Of a stretch of DNA of 64,000 nt, positions 41,308 to 51,949 are shown in pieces. The notes under the pieces were generated by a model, which saw only the letters and a program-made list of their open reading frames with translations, was not told where the DNA came from and did no database searches. How positions within the stretch are numbered: position 1 is the stretch's first letter; each line of letters opens with the position of its first letter. The position numbers and the translations under genes are program-made. Origin of the DNA: Gracilariopsis chorda (Eukaryota; Rhodophyta; Florideophyceae; Gracilariales; Gracilariaceae); assembly GCA_003194525.1 (NCBI GenBank), contig NBIV01000020.1, positions 62,001 to 126,000 of the forward strand, read 5' to 3'.

Positions 41308-42756
41308 TCATCCTCTCCTCGCCCGTTTGGAACGCCTACCGCGATCCAACTCATCATCCCCAGTCGTCCGTACTTCCTGCTCTGCGCTCATCACCTCGCG
41401 GCCGCCCACCTCAACAACAACTCTACCATCCACTTCCCAAAACTGTGACAGCATCTGCTTGCCAGTGTTGCATATCTCGCTCAAAGCGTCTTCATCCACA
41501 AAACATCCCCATAGACCTTCAAACAGGACTACCCTAATCAGTTTAGGTCCATCCCGGCGCCATGTACCGCGGATCCACCCGTCCAACAAAACAGTTGGGG
41601 ATACGTCCGAATGAAAGCTCCACACGCTTCGGCGCTCGTGCTCGTCCACAAGCCAGCTCTTGTCCTTATGCGCAAGCAGCAGCGCGTCAAACCGCCCCAA
41701 AAGCCAAACTCGTCTCTGTACTCTGCTTGACATACTCTGCAACTGTTCAATCTCAGCAAACCGCCTTCTGTGAAGCATCATTTCTCCATTATCCGTTTCC
41801 ACGACTCGAATCTCTCCCGACTCTAAGCAAGCCTTCACGGCACATTTGCTGATACCGGCCTTAACTCCCATCCAGTAGCGAAAGTCTTGTTCTGTCGCTG
41901 GACCATACACATCAAAGTACCTCGAGGCGCACCGTACTAAACCATTCAGTTCTGACACATTGTCCCATTTGCCGTGCCTTCTCGGTACGATAGTAGGACG
42001 CCTATTGTCACCAATCGTGATGCGCTCCCCCCTCCCGTCGACCGTGACTAACAGTGGTACCGAGTGCTTCACGGAGCAACAAATATCTCGATGCCCGGAC
42101 ACCGTTCTTGGGATAATCTGCGAAACGAAATTCTCCACATCGGCTGAATTGAATCCACTTCCATCATTCAAGCGTCGACCAAAATGTGTCTCCGCATCAC
42201 TCAAGAACTGCATTGCCTCTGCCCCATGCTTCCTTACACGGTTTTGCAGAGTAGAGCGAACACGCTCACGTACCGCTGCAGATATAGCTGGCCAGTCCCC
42301 TCGTTTAGAAAGTTGAAGTGTGCCACGATTCCCCCACATTCTAACTAGCTGTTTGTTTTCCCCAATTAATGCTTGTTTGCCCAACACGCTTCTGGAAGCT
42401 ACTCTCTGCAACCTTGGAGGTAAGCGAACCCATAGTGATAATGCAACGGCGGTTTCGTCCTGCGCTTGCAGGGCGAGATGATGACCGGTTATTGTCTGCA
42501 GAGCATCCTTCAGCGACTGCGTTGCATCCGAGTGGGCATAAGTCAGAGCAGCACGACGGAGATGAGATACTTGAGCGCATGTCAGTACAAATGAAGCGGG
42601 CGTTACAAGTGCCACTGGATGATCATTCCGTGGCGATGAAGACTGTGGCAATGATGGGGATGAGGATGAAGGCGACGGATGAAGCTCGACAGATGACGGG
42701 GACGAATTGGCTGGCGGTGGCTGAACGGATTGGCGAATTGCGGAGCGAAGCTTCAT
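41308..42756 (-). CDS. AlkZ-type DNA glycosylase (HTH_42 winged-helix family)
   Basis: 482 aa with a clear ATG. Residues 1-50 are Ser/Pro-rich and disordered. The rest matches the AlkZ/YcaQ winged-helix glycosylases. These release alkylated bases or unhook crosslinks in DNA (family knowledge). Landmarks: LALQAQDE (residues 94-101) with the catalytic QxQ (Q97, Q99), RMWGNRGTLQL (the 'R.W..RGTLH' box), YGPATEQDFRYWMG, WLLGRFDALLLAHKD and PTVLLDGWIRGTWRR. A basic C-terminal RRSKRARRG could be a nuclear signal. A paralogue without QxQ lies at 57,989-59,326. Divergent from the RNase III gene with 595 bp between start codons. Confidence 0.8.
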   Translation of the reverse strand: MKLRSAIRQSVQPPPANSSPSSVELHPSPSSSSPSLPQSSSPRNDHPVALVTPASFVLTCAQVSHLRRAALTYAHSDATQSLKDALQTITGHHLALQAQDETAVALSLWVRLPPRLQRVASRSVLGKQALIGENKQLVRMWGNRGTLQLSKRGDWPAISAAVRERVRSTLQNRVRKHGAEAMQFLSDAETHFGRRLNDGSGFNSADVENFVSQIIPRTVSGHRDICCSVKHSVPLLVTVDGRGERITIGDNRRPTIVPRRHGKWDNVSELNGLVRCASRYFDVYGPATEQDFRYWMGVKAGISKCAVKACLESGEIRVVETDNGEMMLHRRRFAEIEQLQSMSSRVQRRVWLLGRFDALLLAHKDKSWLVDEHERRSVWSFHSDVSPTVLLDGWIRGTWRRDGPKLIRVVLFEGLWGCFVDEDALSEICNTGKQMLSQFWEVDGRVVVEVGGREVMSAEQEVRTTGDDELDRGRRSKRARRG

Positions 42757-43351
42757 TTTTATTAGCGATGGAAGCGCAGCAACTGACGTTGTGGACTTGA
42801 GCTTTGGGCTCAGAGCTCTACTGGCCTCAAGCAGAAGGGGGGCGAGTCACCATCCAGCATCTACTAGACGTCTGTGAGGCTTTGGTCGTTGTGTTCATCC
42901 TACAAACTTCGTAGAGTACATGTTCTCAGTTGGCAGGGAAAGCCATGCCGGACCTTCGAGGACCATGCCATATATGAGTGCTCAGAAAAACAAAAAGGTG
43001 TATCGTACAGTACAATTCCCGTAGCAAGGGAAAGAATGATGGATTAATCTGTGCTTGGCACACACAGCCGTTCGTCAACCGACGGCGCCTCCTTCGGTAG
43101 ACTACCGTTTACAGACCTCAAGTTCAACGTGATGTTGGGGACTATGTTGCTATGATCGCATCAGCCCCCTGCTCCTAAAGCGTTTGGACAGAACAGAATT
43201 GTTCATTCGTGCGCAATTTGATGTTGCATCGCAGCTGCCACTCGCCTGCAGCGAAGGTGAAAGGCAACATCAAGTCGCACGACGACAAGCTTCGCGCAGC
43301 CTTACTTCGTAGTTCCAAACCCACCCCGCCGACGGCCACCACTGCAACGCC

Positions 43352-45169
43352 ATGCGCTCCGCTTTGGGCATTCGTCGCATCGCCGACGTCGAAGTGCGAC
43401 AAGTGCTGCACGCTACAGACGCCGATATACTTCAGTTGCAGCGCGTCATGACGCAATGGCAAGTCCCACAATTTCGCGCATGGCCCTTGTTACTTCGCGC
43501 ACTCACCCATCCGAGCATCTCCAACTGGGCGGAACGCATGCTCAAAGTGAAGAAACGATCGTTGTCTCCGAGCACGCTCGAATTACTCGGTGATCGTGTC
43601 GTGGGCACTGCTGTTGCATTGCAACTGTTGCGATGGCAAACATGTCCCGATGAAGACCACCCACACTCTCGCTTAGCGCATGCGCCTAGACTATCAACAG
43701 TCCTGCGCGGTTTGGTTGGCAATCGTGGTATGGCACTTGTTGCACGCCAGATTGGGATCGATCGACTGTTACGATGGGAAAAACCATTACCCCCACTTGC
43801 ACATCGTGGCCGTCTTGACCAAACTGGTGTTGACCTCGCTACCGGGTTCTCATGTAACACTGAGGTGAACGCCTTCGCCAATGCCTACGAAGCAGTTGCT
43901 GCCGCAGTTTATTTGGACTGCGCTTTACCGGCCGCGACTGATTTCGTTGCCAATACCTTGTTGCGTCGTGTGGAACACGTTCAGAATGCGAACGCTGAGA
44001 TTCCGCACTTCGAGGAGCGGCTCGTCCATCATGTCTGCGCCTTGGTGAAACAGCAGGTTGCCTTTATCACATCTCCGAAACGACGGGCTGTGAACACCTT
44101 TGAACCGCTTGAGTGTCATGTTTTAGATCTTCACCCACAGCTAGCTGAGAACCGCGCTCATGAGTTGTTCTATTGCGCTGTTGCATTGCGCAACAAGCAA
44201 GACAGCCAAAACCACTTTGCAGAGTCTGATTTCATAACTGTTGCCTCCCACTTCTCGGTGGAGACAGCTCGTATAGCTGCGCTCACACAGGCTATTGGTA
44301 TGCTTTCTGGAAACACAGCTGCCGCACAATCATCCCAGAGGCACTCTACAAGACCTGTTCCACTGCGGTTTAGAAATGATGCGTTGGACGAACCTCAACA
44401 CTTCTTGGAAGCAAACTTCACCGATGACGGGCGTTGGCAATATCATGCAGACTATCATCACCTGGCCAAACTTTTGCAGCGTGTTCATACGCCAGGCACT
44501 ACTGGCCTTGAAACTCTTGACGCGTCGCAGATTCAAGAAAGAATACAGGCCTTAGGACGCAGTGCAGAGCATGATGATCAACGCTGGAGCGAGCAAGGGC
44601 ACAAACACCACACGTTGTTCCAAAGCTGGCACAGCACCGCCCCTCATGCACGAGGACGGCCGAAAGGTGAACCCCCAGTATGTCCTGCTACCATTGAACG
44701 GTGTGTGTCCGTTGGTCAGCAGACTCAACTTGGAAGTGAGCTGGCACGTAATCACGAAGCACCGTTTCTCGGAATCGAATCTGCATCAAGAGTCGTGGAG
44801 GCCATCACTAATTCGGCGGATGAACTTTATTCTCTCACCGTTCCGAAGCGTAGCGCGCGTGCAAAAGCATATCACGTGCTCGGCCACAACGCTGTGAGAT
44901 TGTGGAGCGTACAGAGCAGCATGCAGGATTGTAGCGAGGAACGTGTGAGCGTTGTTTCTCGTAGTGAAGAGAAAGCTGGTATGTCGCGCGTTATGCAAAG
45001 CGCTTTGCTTGGTGATCGTGGTCTCGCTGATGTGGAGGACTTAAGAGTTAATCGTGCGTATGTCGCGATTGGCATGTGTGTGCATTCTGCTGGATGTCCA
45101 TCTGCTATGGCTTGGCTGTCGGGTGCTGAACAGATCGCTGCTGATAGCAAAAGAAGTGACAAACGGTGA
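43352..45169 (+). CDS. Tandem RNase III-domain protein, second domain degenerate
   Basis: 605 aa, ATG to TGA. The first RNase III domain spans about 40-205: ALTHPS (50-55), TLELLGDRVVG with metal ligands E77 and D81, and NAYEAVAAAVYLD where E180 is kept but the usual Asp three residues before it is N177. Residues about 410-600 show a weaker copy: AYHVLGHNAV in place of LEFLGDAV (both acidic ligands replaced by His) and VNRAYVAIGMCVHSAGCP in place of the second signature. There is no helicase, PAZ or recognisable dsRBD. It could process organellar rRNA or be a ribosome-associated, non-catalytic RNase III fold as in MRPL44; two domains also recall Dicer/Drosha. The function is unresolved. The family call is firm for domain 1 and tentative for domain 2. 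Confidence 0.65.
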   Translation: MRSALGIRRIADVEVRQVLHATDADILQLQRVMTQWQVPQFRAWPLLLRALTHPSISNWAERMLKVKKRSLSPSTLELLGDRVVGTAVALQLLRWQTCPDEDHPHSRLAHAPRLSTVLRGLVGNRGMALVARQIGIDRLLRWEKPLPPLAHRGRLDQTGVDLATGFSCNTEVNAFANAYEAVAAAVYLDCALPAATDFVANTLLRRVEHVQNANAEIPHFEERLVHHVCALVKQQVAFITSPKRRAVNTFEPLECHVLDLHPQLAENRAHELFYCAVALRNKQDSQNHFAESDFITVASHFSVETARIAALTQAIGMLSGNTAAAQSSQRHSTRPVPLRFRNDALDEPQHFLEANFTDDGRWQYHADYHHLAKLLQRVHTPGTTGLETLDASQIQERIQALGRSAEHDDQRWSEQGHKHHTLFQSWHSTAPHARGRPKGEPPVCPATIERCVSVGQQTQLGSELARNHEAPFLGIESASRVVEAITNSADELYSLTVPKRSARAKAYHVLGHNAVRLWSVQSSMQDCSEERVSVVSRSEEKAGMSRVMQSALLGDRGLADVEDLRVNRAYVAIGMCVHSAGCPSAMAWLSGAEQIAADSKRSDKR

Positions 45170-47588
45170 GACTACGCTGTCCTTGCAAGCAACAGTGAGC
45201 AATAGCTGTAGGTACCGGTGGGACACCGCTGGACTGAACATTAACGTCTTCCGAGTTCCTTAGTATTTCTTCGAGTGCTTGGTGGTTGCCAAGCGAGAGA
45301 TGGCTCGATTGGGCTTTTCAAATCGATCACAGAGGACAATTCACATCTCTATCGCTTGTACAGAGGATATGGCAGGATGGTATTCAGCGCAAAAGAAGTC
45401 TGAAGCATCTCACTTGGGCTGCTGCGTTCTCATCCGTCAGCGTTCAGCACTACAGAGAGATTTTTGTTTCGTGAGTCGCTAGGGTCTCGGAATTTGTATC
45501 ATGACCTCAACGCTGAATATCCGTTACAAGAGACAAACCCGTGACGACGCATGCTGAACGTAACAAGCCCATCGTATAATGGACTGTCCCTAGTATCACA
45601 AAGGGAGCGCATAATCCTCCTACTCATTGAAATAATGTCCATGTACACAAATGTACCTCCTCGTACGGAAGGTATGCGAGCTCTTGCCCAAATGCACTTT
45701 TCGGCAGTCAGCGCTTGCGGTAAGGGACAAATAGCCTTTCAGGCTGCTCCGTTCATGGTAATGAGGAACATTGCTTTTGATAGGCTGTGCGATGTGTACC
45801 ATCCATCAACCGTTAGGGATGGATTGTGGAGTTCCACACCTTTCAAGATGTGAACGCAAGCATGGCGGAAATGTCAACACCAATGTTGACAGAGGGGCAC
45901 TCGGGCCCCTAAGTCATGTGAACCCTTAGGCCACAACAAACCGCCGTGACTTGTACAACTCAATGAGACTCAGGTAATAATAAACCAGTGAGAGTGAAGA
46001 TTCAGGCACAGCGAAGCAGTGGTGCACTCCGGCCCGTGCAGACATGTGGCTCAGCGGAAATTCATTTAGGGTCAAGCTCAGCTTTTGCAGATATGACCAT
46101 GAAGCCCTTACCCTGTTAGCTTCTCATCCTGCTAGGTCTCGTTGCGTCGATGGGTGTGGTTCAACAAGACTGCCTGTCTGACAACAGCAGTTGAAAGTAG
46201 AGGGCTTATCCCTATAGATACTCTGTACTCGGTAACCCTTAACCTTTAACTATTCATACTGACTTGCTGATCAAGCACGTGGCCAGTGTACTATGCCTCA
46301 TAACCACCTGTTTGAAGATGGAAGGATGATCTGCAAATTGGTTTATGCCAGCGTTCTGCTTGCTGGAAACATAAACGGGGCGTAATACGACAATTAGGAC
46401 CAAATAATGGTACAGGACAGAATGTTGGCAGAGAGGTCGCGGCAGAGGGGTCGTATCTACTACCCCTCTGCCAACATTCTCCACCTTCGTTTACCGTAAT
46501 GAGTATGCTACAGGAGGTGTTGGGTAGGAGCAGCAACGCTGGTTTTGTTACAAGCGTTCCATTCTCACACACGACTTCCTAGGTACAACGTATGCAGGAC
46601 AGAGAGGAACATCACTGGACGCGTGAGTGCTACACTTGTCGAAGCTAAGTTTGTAGACTTCAGCACTTGCTCCTCCTTCGCGCGGACTACAGAAAACATG
46701 ACCTAAACACAACAAGAGGTGTATCTCGGCAACAAAGAGCCAAAAACCGTACACGTACGTTTGCATCTACGCCATGAACAGCTCGTAATGTGTGGTGAAC
46801 GTGCTATTTGTGCTATCTATCCTATCTTTTAATCAGCTGCATAAACGCTGATACGCTATAATTGCGCACCCCAGGTCTTCAAGGTCTACCATTCCGAAAA
46901 AATTGGCGCACGAGTGTCAGTGCCTTGTAGTTAACGAGTAAGAGTAAAGCTCTCCGATACGCCTACTCTCCAATTGTGTCATGCGACAAGGCTGGAGAAA
47001 GAAAAAAAGCCCAAAAAAGCCGCAATGCCTCCTTCACGAGAGAAACGGAGCACGGCAACAAGACCATATTAGTAGAGTTAGTCCGCCCAAATGTTGGACA
47101 CTGCTAGCACAGTTATACAGCAGACGCTGCTAACAACAAAAGCCCGAACGACAAGTTCAAACGAACAAACCGGGGACGAGGACTAGGAAGAGGGAGTAAG
47201 CAGATAGAGTGTTTAACAAGGGTCCAGCATCTTTACGACGACGACATGTAAAGCGTAAGAGAAGCGCGTACACATCACATGTTGAGAAAGTTGCAACAGT
47301 AAATAAAAAGATGCCGAACAAGCAGAGCTACAATACGAAATTGGCGTGACACCAATTGACAAAGCATAACACATAACAGAAAACGCGCACAAGTGATAGC
47401 ATTGAAACAAAGAACGCCGAAACTGAACGTTTGAGCCATCTCGATGCGACAATGCGGCCCAAGTGGAGCGAGGATGAAACTTGAGTAGGGTAGAATAGGA
47501 TATAGCGCAATAAGACAATAGAGTAGGACCATACTGAGAACGATGACGCAAGCGGTTGAATGAATGGTGAGAAGAACGCCAAGTCGTT
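45170..47588. other. Intergenic, decayed
   Basis: No gene is recognised. Short frames near 45,286 and 45,551 lack motifs. It contains the 46,419-46,480 hairpin and an 8 bp palindrome TGTCAACA/TGTTGACA near 45,875. Confidence 0.4.
46419..46480. repeat. Strong inverted repeat
   Basis: Perfect 15 bp arms AGAATGTTGGCAGAG (46,419-46,433) and its complement (46,466-46,480). A competing perfect 11 bp stem GGCAGAGGGGT (46,441-46,451) pairs with 46,462-46,472. Confidence 0.6.
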
Positions 47589-48731
47589 CTACATGGCGAC
47601 GTCAACAACAGTGCGATTATTAGCACGATTAACATTAGGCACTCCGTGCGGTCCATCAGGTGCATCATCCATGTCATCGTCCGACATAATCGGGGACATG
47701 TTGCTCTCCGACACAATGCGAATCTGAGAAAGTACGTGCTGTGACTCCTGGAGCAAAAAGCGATGGGCCCTAAATACGCGATGTACTCGTTCTTCAAGCG
47801 AGAGGTCCGACGTGGACGCAGGCGTAGAGCGCGTAGGAGAAGCTGGGGCGGTTTCGGCGGCGGTAGAGGCAGCAGCAGCGGCGGCGGAGGCGGCGGATAT
47901 AATGGTTGCGTTCTTGGTGGTTGCGTGTGAGGAGGACTTGGAACGCAAGGCAGAGGCGCGCTTTCGCAACGCTTCGGGTTTAATGCAACCGAGCTTAATT
48001 GCGTCTCTGATCTTTGCACGCATGGCGTTGCGAATTCTATCGCGTGTGTTGTGCAAGGTTTGAATATAGTGCTGCTGGTGGTGATCATAAAGCGCGGTCT
48101 TTTCTTCGGGGGACATGTGGGTGGCGTCCAAAGAATGGTTCTGCAAAGCGCGCAAGTGCAAGAGATGGGCGACGGAGGTGGTGTGGACGCCGTTGTAGGA
48201 AACGCCTCGTAAGGCGTTTGCGACTTGGACGTCGGGGTGATCGGCGGGACGCTCGGGTGTGGGGCGCCAGGAAGTAGGGGGGTTGGCGGGGGTGCAGGGC
48301 GGGGTACTCGGCGGGGAAAGCGGTGTAACCGGGGTAGAAGCGGTGGACGGATTGTGTAGACGCAGATTGTTGCACAGCGCGTTGAAGGATGCAGTGGCGG
48401 GGGTTTCGTTGAGAGAGGCGTAAAACTCGGCAATGCGGAGCTTCTCGGCGAGGGAAACGATGTCGGCGGTGGCGGTGGCATCGGTGGCATTCGGGGGGGA
48501 GGCGGTGGTAGTGGAGGGGGTCGCGTTCGTGGTCGTTTTCGCAGTGGCGTTTGCTTGCGCACGATTGCAGTTCGGGGGATTGGTATTGGTATTGGCATTG
48601 GTGTTGGCGGCGGGGGCGGTGGGGATGAAGCTGGTGGGGGCAGGGGCGGTAGGGAGCAGCACGTCGTCCGTGAGGACGGCGGCTGCGCTCGTGGTAGCAT
48701 TGGTGGTGGCGAGAGTACTGATGAAGACCAT
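47589..48731 (-). CDS. Asn/Thr/Ala-rich protein of unknown function
   Basis: 380 aa, ATG to TAG. Residues 1-90 are Thr/Asn/Ala low complexity (NTNANTNTN-like runs). The middle has a charged helical block (SPEEKTALYDHHQQHYIQTL, then RIRNAMRAKIRDAIKLGCIK) ending in basic RKRASALRSKSSS, a possible nuclear signal. Then come poly-Ala, a second helix (LSLEERVHRVFRAHRFLLQE) and an acidic DDDMDDA end. No family is recognised; it could be a regulator or scaffold. A 539-codon overlapping frame on the same strand is Pro-rich by composition and judged a shadow. Confidence 0.5.
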   Translation of the reverse strand: MVFISTLATTNATTSAAAVLTDDVLLPTAPAPTSFIPTAPAANTNANTNTNPPNCNRAQANATAKTTTNATPSTTTASPPNATDATATADIVSLAEKLRIAEFYASLNETPATASFNALCNNLRLHNPSTASTPVTPLSPPSTPPCTPANPPTSWRPTPERPADHPDVQVANALRGVSYNGVHTTSVAHLLHLRALQNHSLDATHMSPEEKTALYDHHQQHYIQTLHNTRDRIRNAMRAKIRDAIKLGCIKPEALRKRASALRSKSSSHATTKNATIISAASAAAAAASTAAETAPASPTRSTPASTSDLSLEERVHRVFRAHRFLLQESQHVLSQIRIVSESNMSPIMSDDDMDDAPDGPHGVPNVNRANNRTVVDVAM

Positions 48732-48869
48732 TGTGAATAGGATGAGTGTTGCAAAGTGGCTGGGATGAGGATGGTGGTTGTGTGGGGGCGGGCGAAGCGA
48801 AAGTGGATGCGGTCAACGAATCGAAAGAACAAAGAGAAACGGGCTGCGTTTGGGGGGGGAGTTTTGCTT

Positions 48870-48913
48870 TGGTGCTGGTGCTGGTGCTGGTGCTGGTGCT
48901 GGTGCTGGTGGCG
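48870..48913. repeat. GGTGCT hexamer microsatellite
   Basis: About seven GGTGCT units lie in the 5' leader or promoter of the minus-strand gene 47,589-48,731. Confidence 0.85.
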
Positions 48914-48979
48914 GAGGTGGTCTGGCGCTGGCGCGCGTAAGGGCTTTTATTCAAGCTCGTTGCGCTTGGGAGCGTGCGC

Positions 48980-49930
48980 GCGGCTTGCCAGCGCACGCTG
49001 CGCCGCACTGCGCGTGAGAGTTGGTGGCGGTGTGCTGCGCTGGCAGGCGCGGCCTCCGTGCGCGCCACGCGCCGTGCTGAACCGTCGGGCGCGTCCACCT
49101 CTGCTTACAGACGCTGTAAAGCCTGCGCGCCACGTGGTCAGCGCGCACACGTGCGTCTCGCGCCGGCAGCGTCTGCGGCGCGCATCGCTGCCACTTGTGT
49201 GCCACGTGCCCGTGCTTCGTTGTGCGCACATGTGTGCAGCTGGGTGGCGCCTGCCCAAACCACCCGCTAGATATGTAACTTTCTGTATAATGCTGCAATA
49301 TAATGCTGCATCTTCATCCGCGCCGTAACTCCGTTTCAAAACCAAACGCTTCCCGTTTCAGCTTCCACCTTACGCCTTCTGCCCTCCAGCACTTGATTGT
49401 TATTCTACCAGCTTGCGTGATTCATCCCACATGCACCAGCTCACCACGTCCGCCCCTATGCCTCGCCGCTGCACGCACCCCCGCGTACCCCGAGCCGTAG
49501 TGTCCTCTCTGCAGTCTTGGCCTCTTGGTCCTGCGCAACTGCACATTGCCGTTACAGCTCAAGCAAAGTGCTCCTATCTCTTTCTGTTCACACCTTTGCC
49601 GCTTCATTTTCCGCACGTCAACGCCGACACTGTTGAGTTCCACCGTCGCATCGAATCGAAGCCCGTGCCCTACCCACAATCGTCCCGCGAGTACCATCAG
49701 CTCACCTTGCTGTGCGCCGCTTTCGCTGATATCAGCTTTCCTTGTACATGCGCAAAGTCCTCCCATGCACCTACATGTCGCATGCTCTGCAAAACGCCCG
49801 AGTGGAGCAATGCAACATGCGCCAGAGCATTACTGCCATCGACAACACTAACTGTGCGCAAAGTAAACGTTAGCACGCCACCTCTTGAAACATACCAACA
49901 CGCATATGCTATTTTCGCTTATTTGGAAAC
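48980..49930. other. GC-rich intergenic stretch
   Basis: No gene is recognised. Long open frames on both strands (for example 49,413-50,021) lack motifs and reflect composition. Confidence 0.3.
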
Positions 49931-49940
49931 AACACCCCTT

Positions 49941-49947
49941 TATAAAA
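49941..49947 (+). promoter_or_regulatory. TATA-like box
   Basis: TATAAAA in an otherwise C-rich stretch resembles the promoter before the C2H2 gene. It may drive a transcript through 50,018-50,490. Confidence 0.3.
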
Positions 49948-50158
49948 CGCCCTGCACTCGTCTGCCTGCGCTTCTTCATATCCCGCCCCATTCTTCGCCA
50001 ACTACCAACCCATCCTTATGAAAGCCAGTGTCCCACCCCTCTTGCCTCTGCCGCTCCACTACATAACGCCGTTCAGCAGCCACCGCCGTGCTCAACAAAA
50101 AAGCGCTGCTTTTGTTCAAAACACACATTGTTAGCCAAACTGCCGTCAATGTCCTTGC

Positions 50159-50488
50159 ATGATACAGCTTTCTGCGTGGGAGGACCGCCGAGCTACGTTT
50201 GCCGTCGCAGCCCTGTGCGTTTGCGCAATTTGCGCACCATATATTGCACAAATTCATCGCCCGGCTCGTTGCATCTTGATTCAACTTGTTTTCTACTTTC
50301 TAGCTGTTGGTTACGATTGCTTTTCAGCGCATTCGGCAATCATGTTACGCATAGCGCCATCGCTATATTTAACAGTGCTGAGAGTGCTTTTGATGCTTTG
50401 CTTTATATTTCTGCCAGAAAACGAAGCTCCATTCCTATTTGGACCTGCTACAAAAAAATTAGTGGACACCTACAACGTTTCGCCCTAA
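50159..50488 (+). CDS. Possible small membrane protein
   Basis: 109 codons from ATG. Three hydrophobic segments are seen (TFAVAALCVCAICAPYI, CILIQLVFYFLAVGYDCF, YLTVLRVLLMLCFIFL). It lies about 210 bp after a TATA-like box, but an upstream ATG (50,018, 36 codons) would come first. No family is known. It could be a chance frame. Confidence 0.2.
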   Translation: MIQLSAWEDRRATFAVAALCVCAICAPYIAQIHRPARCILIQLVFYFLAVGYDCFSAHSAIMLRIAPSLYLTVLRVLLMLCFIFLPENEAPFLFGPATKKLVDTYNVSP

Positions 50489-51949
50489 ATGCGGTTCCCA
50501 GAAATACTCAATATGCCGAAATCATTTTCCGGCCCTATGGTTGGTATCTTGGGGCAACGTCCGCATGCCATGACGAGCAGATTACATATTGGAGTTTGTC
50601 CGGTTCAACAAGCTTTGAAAGCTTTGGTGCTGCATGAGATGCTCAGGACTCACAGTTCAGAAAACTTTGTCCCTGAGAGCTCTGGTGACAATCTGTACCA
50701 TAGCAAAATCCGCATCATACCAGCTGTTTACAAGAACAACGTTGCCTCTGCTTGAGTGGCACGCCCACGCATTTGCGCCGTGCTTGTGGGCTTGCATATT
50801 CGTTTCTAGAGCTCTTAATTGTGAATACGCACTTCGTCGTGCAGTAACCAGCCCTTTCGATCTAGAGAACGTAAGCCAGCACTCGCTCAAGCTTAGCTTT
50901 AGCATCACTTCCAAACATTTATGTGTCTCTTGGTCGAAACCCTCTGGAATTGCTGAAACAGACTGAATGATGAAATCTGACAGCACTTCCCAATCTAGTT
51001 AGGGCAACTGGGCGAAAAACACAACAATATAACGGATGATTTGATATGGAGCGACCGCAGGTGCACCTGTTCTAAACGAAATTTTAATCAGTGTGCAGAA
51101 GCCGTGAAGAAAAATGCCAACTATTCCAAACAGGAGCTCATATACAGTTCTACTCTGTACCTCGTTCTGGCCTTTTTGCTTGGCAAGAACTTCTAGCACA
51201 GCAGGGATGCGGGAAAGAGGAAGAGTGCGCGACAGTACAGGCTTCTGTCTCCGGTTCAAGCATCAAGATCTTCCGGACAGATCTAAAACTTTCTATGTTG
51301 TAGATCCATAGGCTGGGCTAGAATACCTGTCACTACAAAGTATAGTGTGAGAGGCGCCTCGCTCGAGACGCTGAGAAAACGAGGAGTGAAAGAGGTATTA
51401 AGATAATGAACGTGTAAGCTCCTCGCTGTTCTAAGAACAGGGTAGTGCTTCTTCGTGGAGAGATATCCCATGTCCTTGTCTTGAGGTGCAGTATTCCCCA
51501 AACTAAGATGAAGAAGCCGCGGTTGCAAATGTATATTTTGGTATACTAGCATTTGACCGTAAAACGGCTACTGCAGGCGGGTGGAGGAGGGAAGAAGTAG
51601 TCATCGGCTTCAAGCGGATGATGGAAGCGAAGACCAGCGTCACGGGATTCTGATGGTCCTGGAAAGCTCCCTAACCCCGTCGGAACAAGTTGTTTAATTG
51701 AGATGCCGAGCTATAAGGCTTTTGAAGTGTCACAGCAGTAGTAAGCTTTGACATAAGGCAGAGAGAACTACTAAGAGGCCCTCCCGCATATTTGAAATTA
51801 GAATTTCGGCCCGTATACGGACAACAAGAACATTCTGGATTCATGACAATGTTCCAAAACCACATCCATAATTCATTTCATTTTTGATTATGCTAATGGA
51901 GAGCTACAGCCTCTATCGGAGGGAGCACACTTCGCTCCTTGTTTGCACC

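Noticed and set aside
42369..42800. 143-codon plus-strand frame opposite the AlkZ N-terminus
   Set aside because: Antisense shadow of the Ser/Pro-rich leader; no motif.
45875..45930. TGTCAACA/TGTTGACA and GGGCAC..GGGCCC short palindromes
   Set aside because: Too short and too common to be treated as features on their own.
47213..48832. 539-codon minus-strand frame overlapping the Asn/Thr-rich gene
   Set aside because: It starts at a non-ATG codon and is a Pro-rich frame-shifted reading. The 380-codon frame has an ATG and amphipathic helices.
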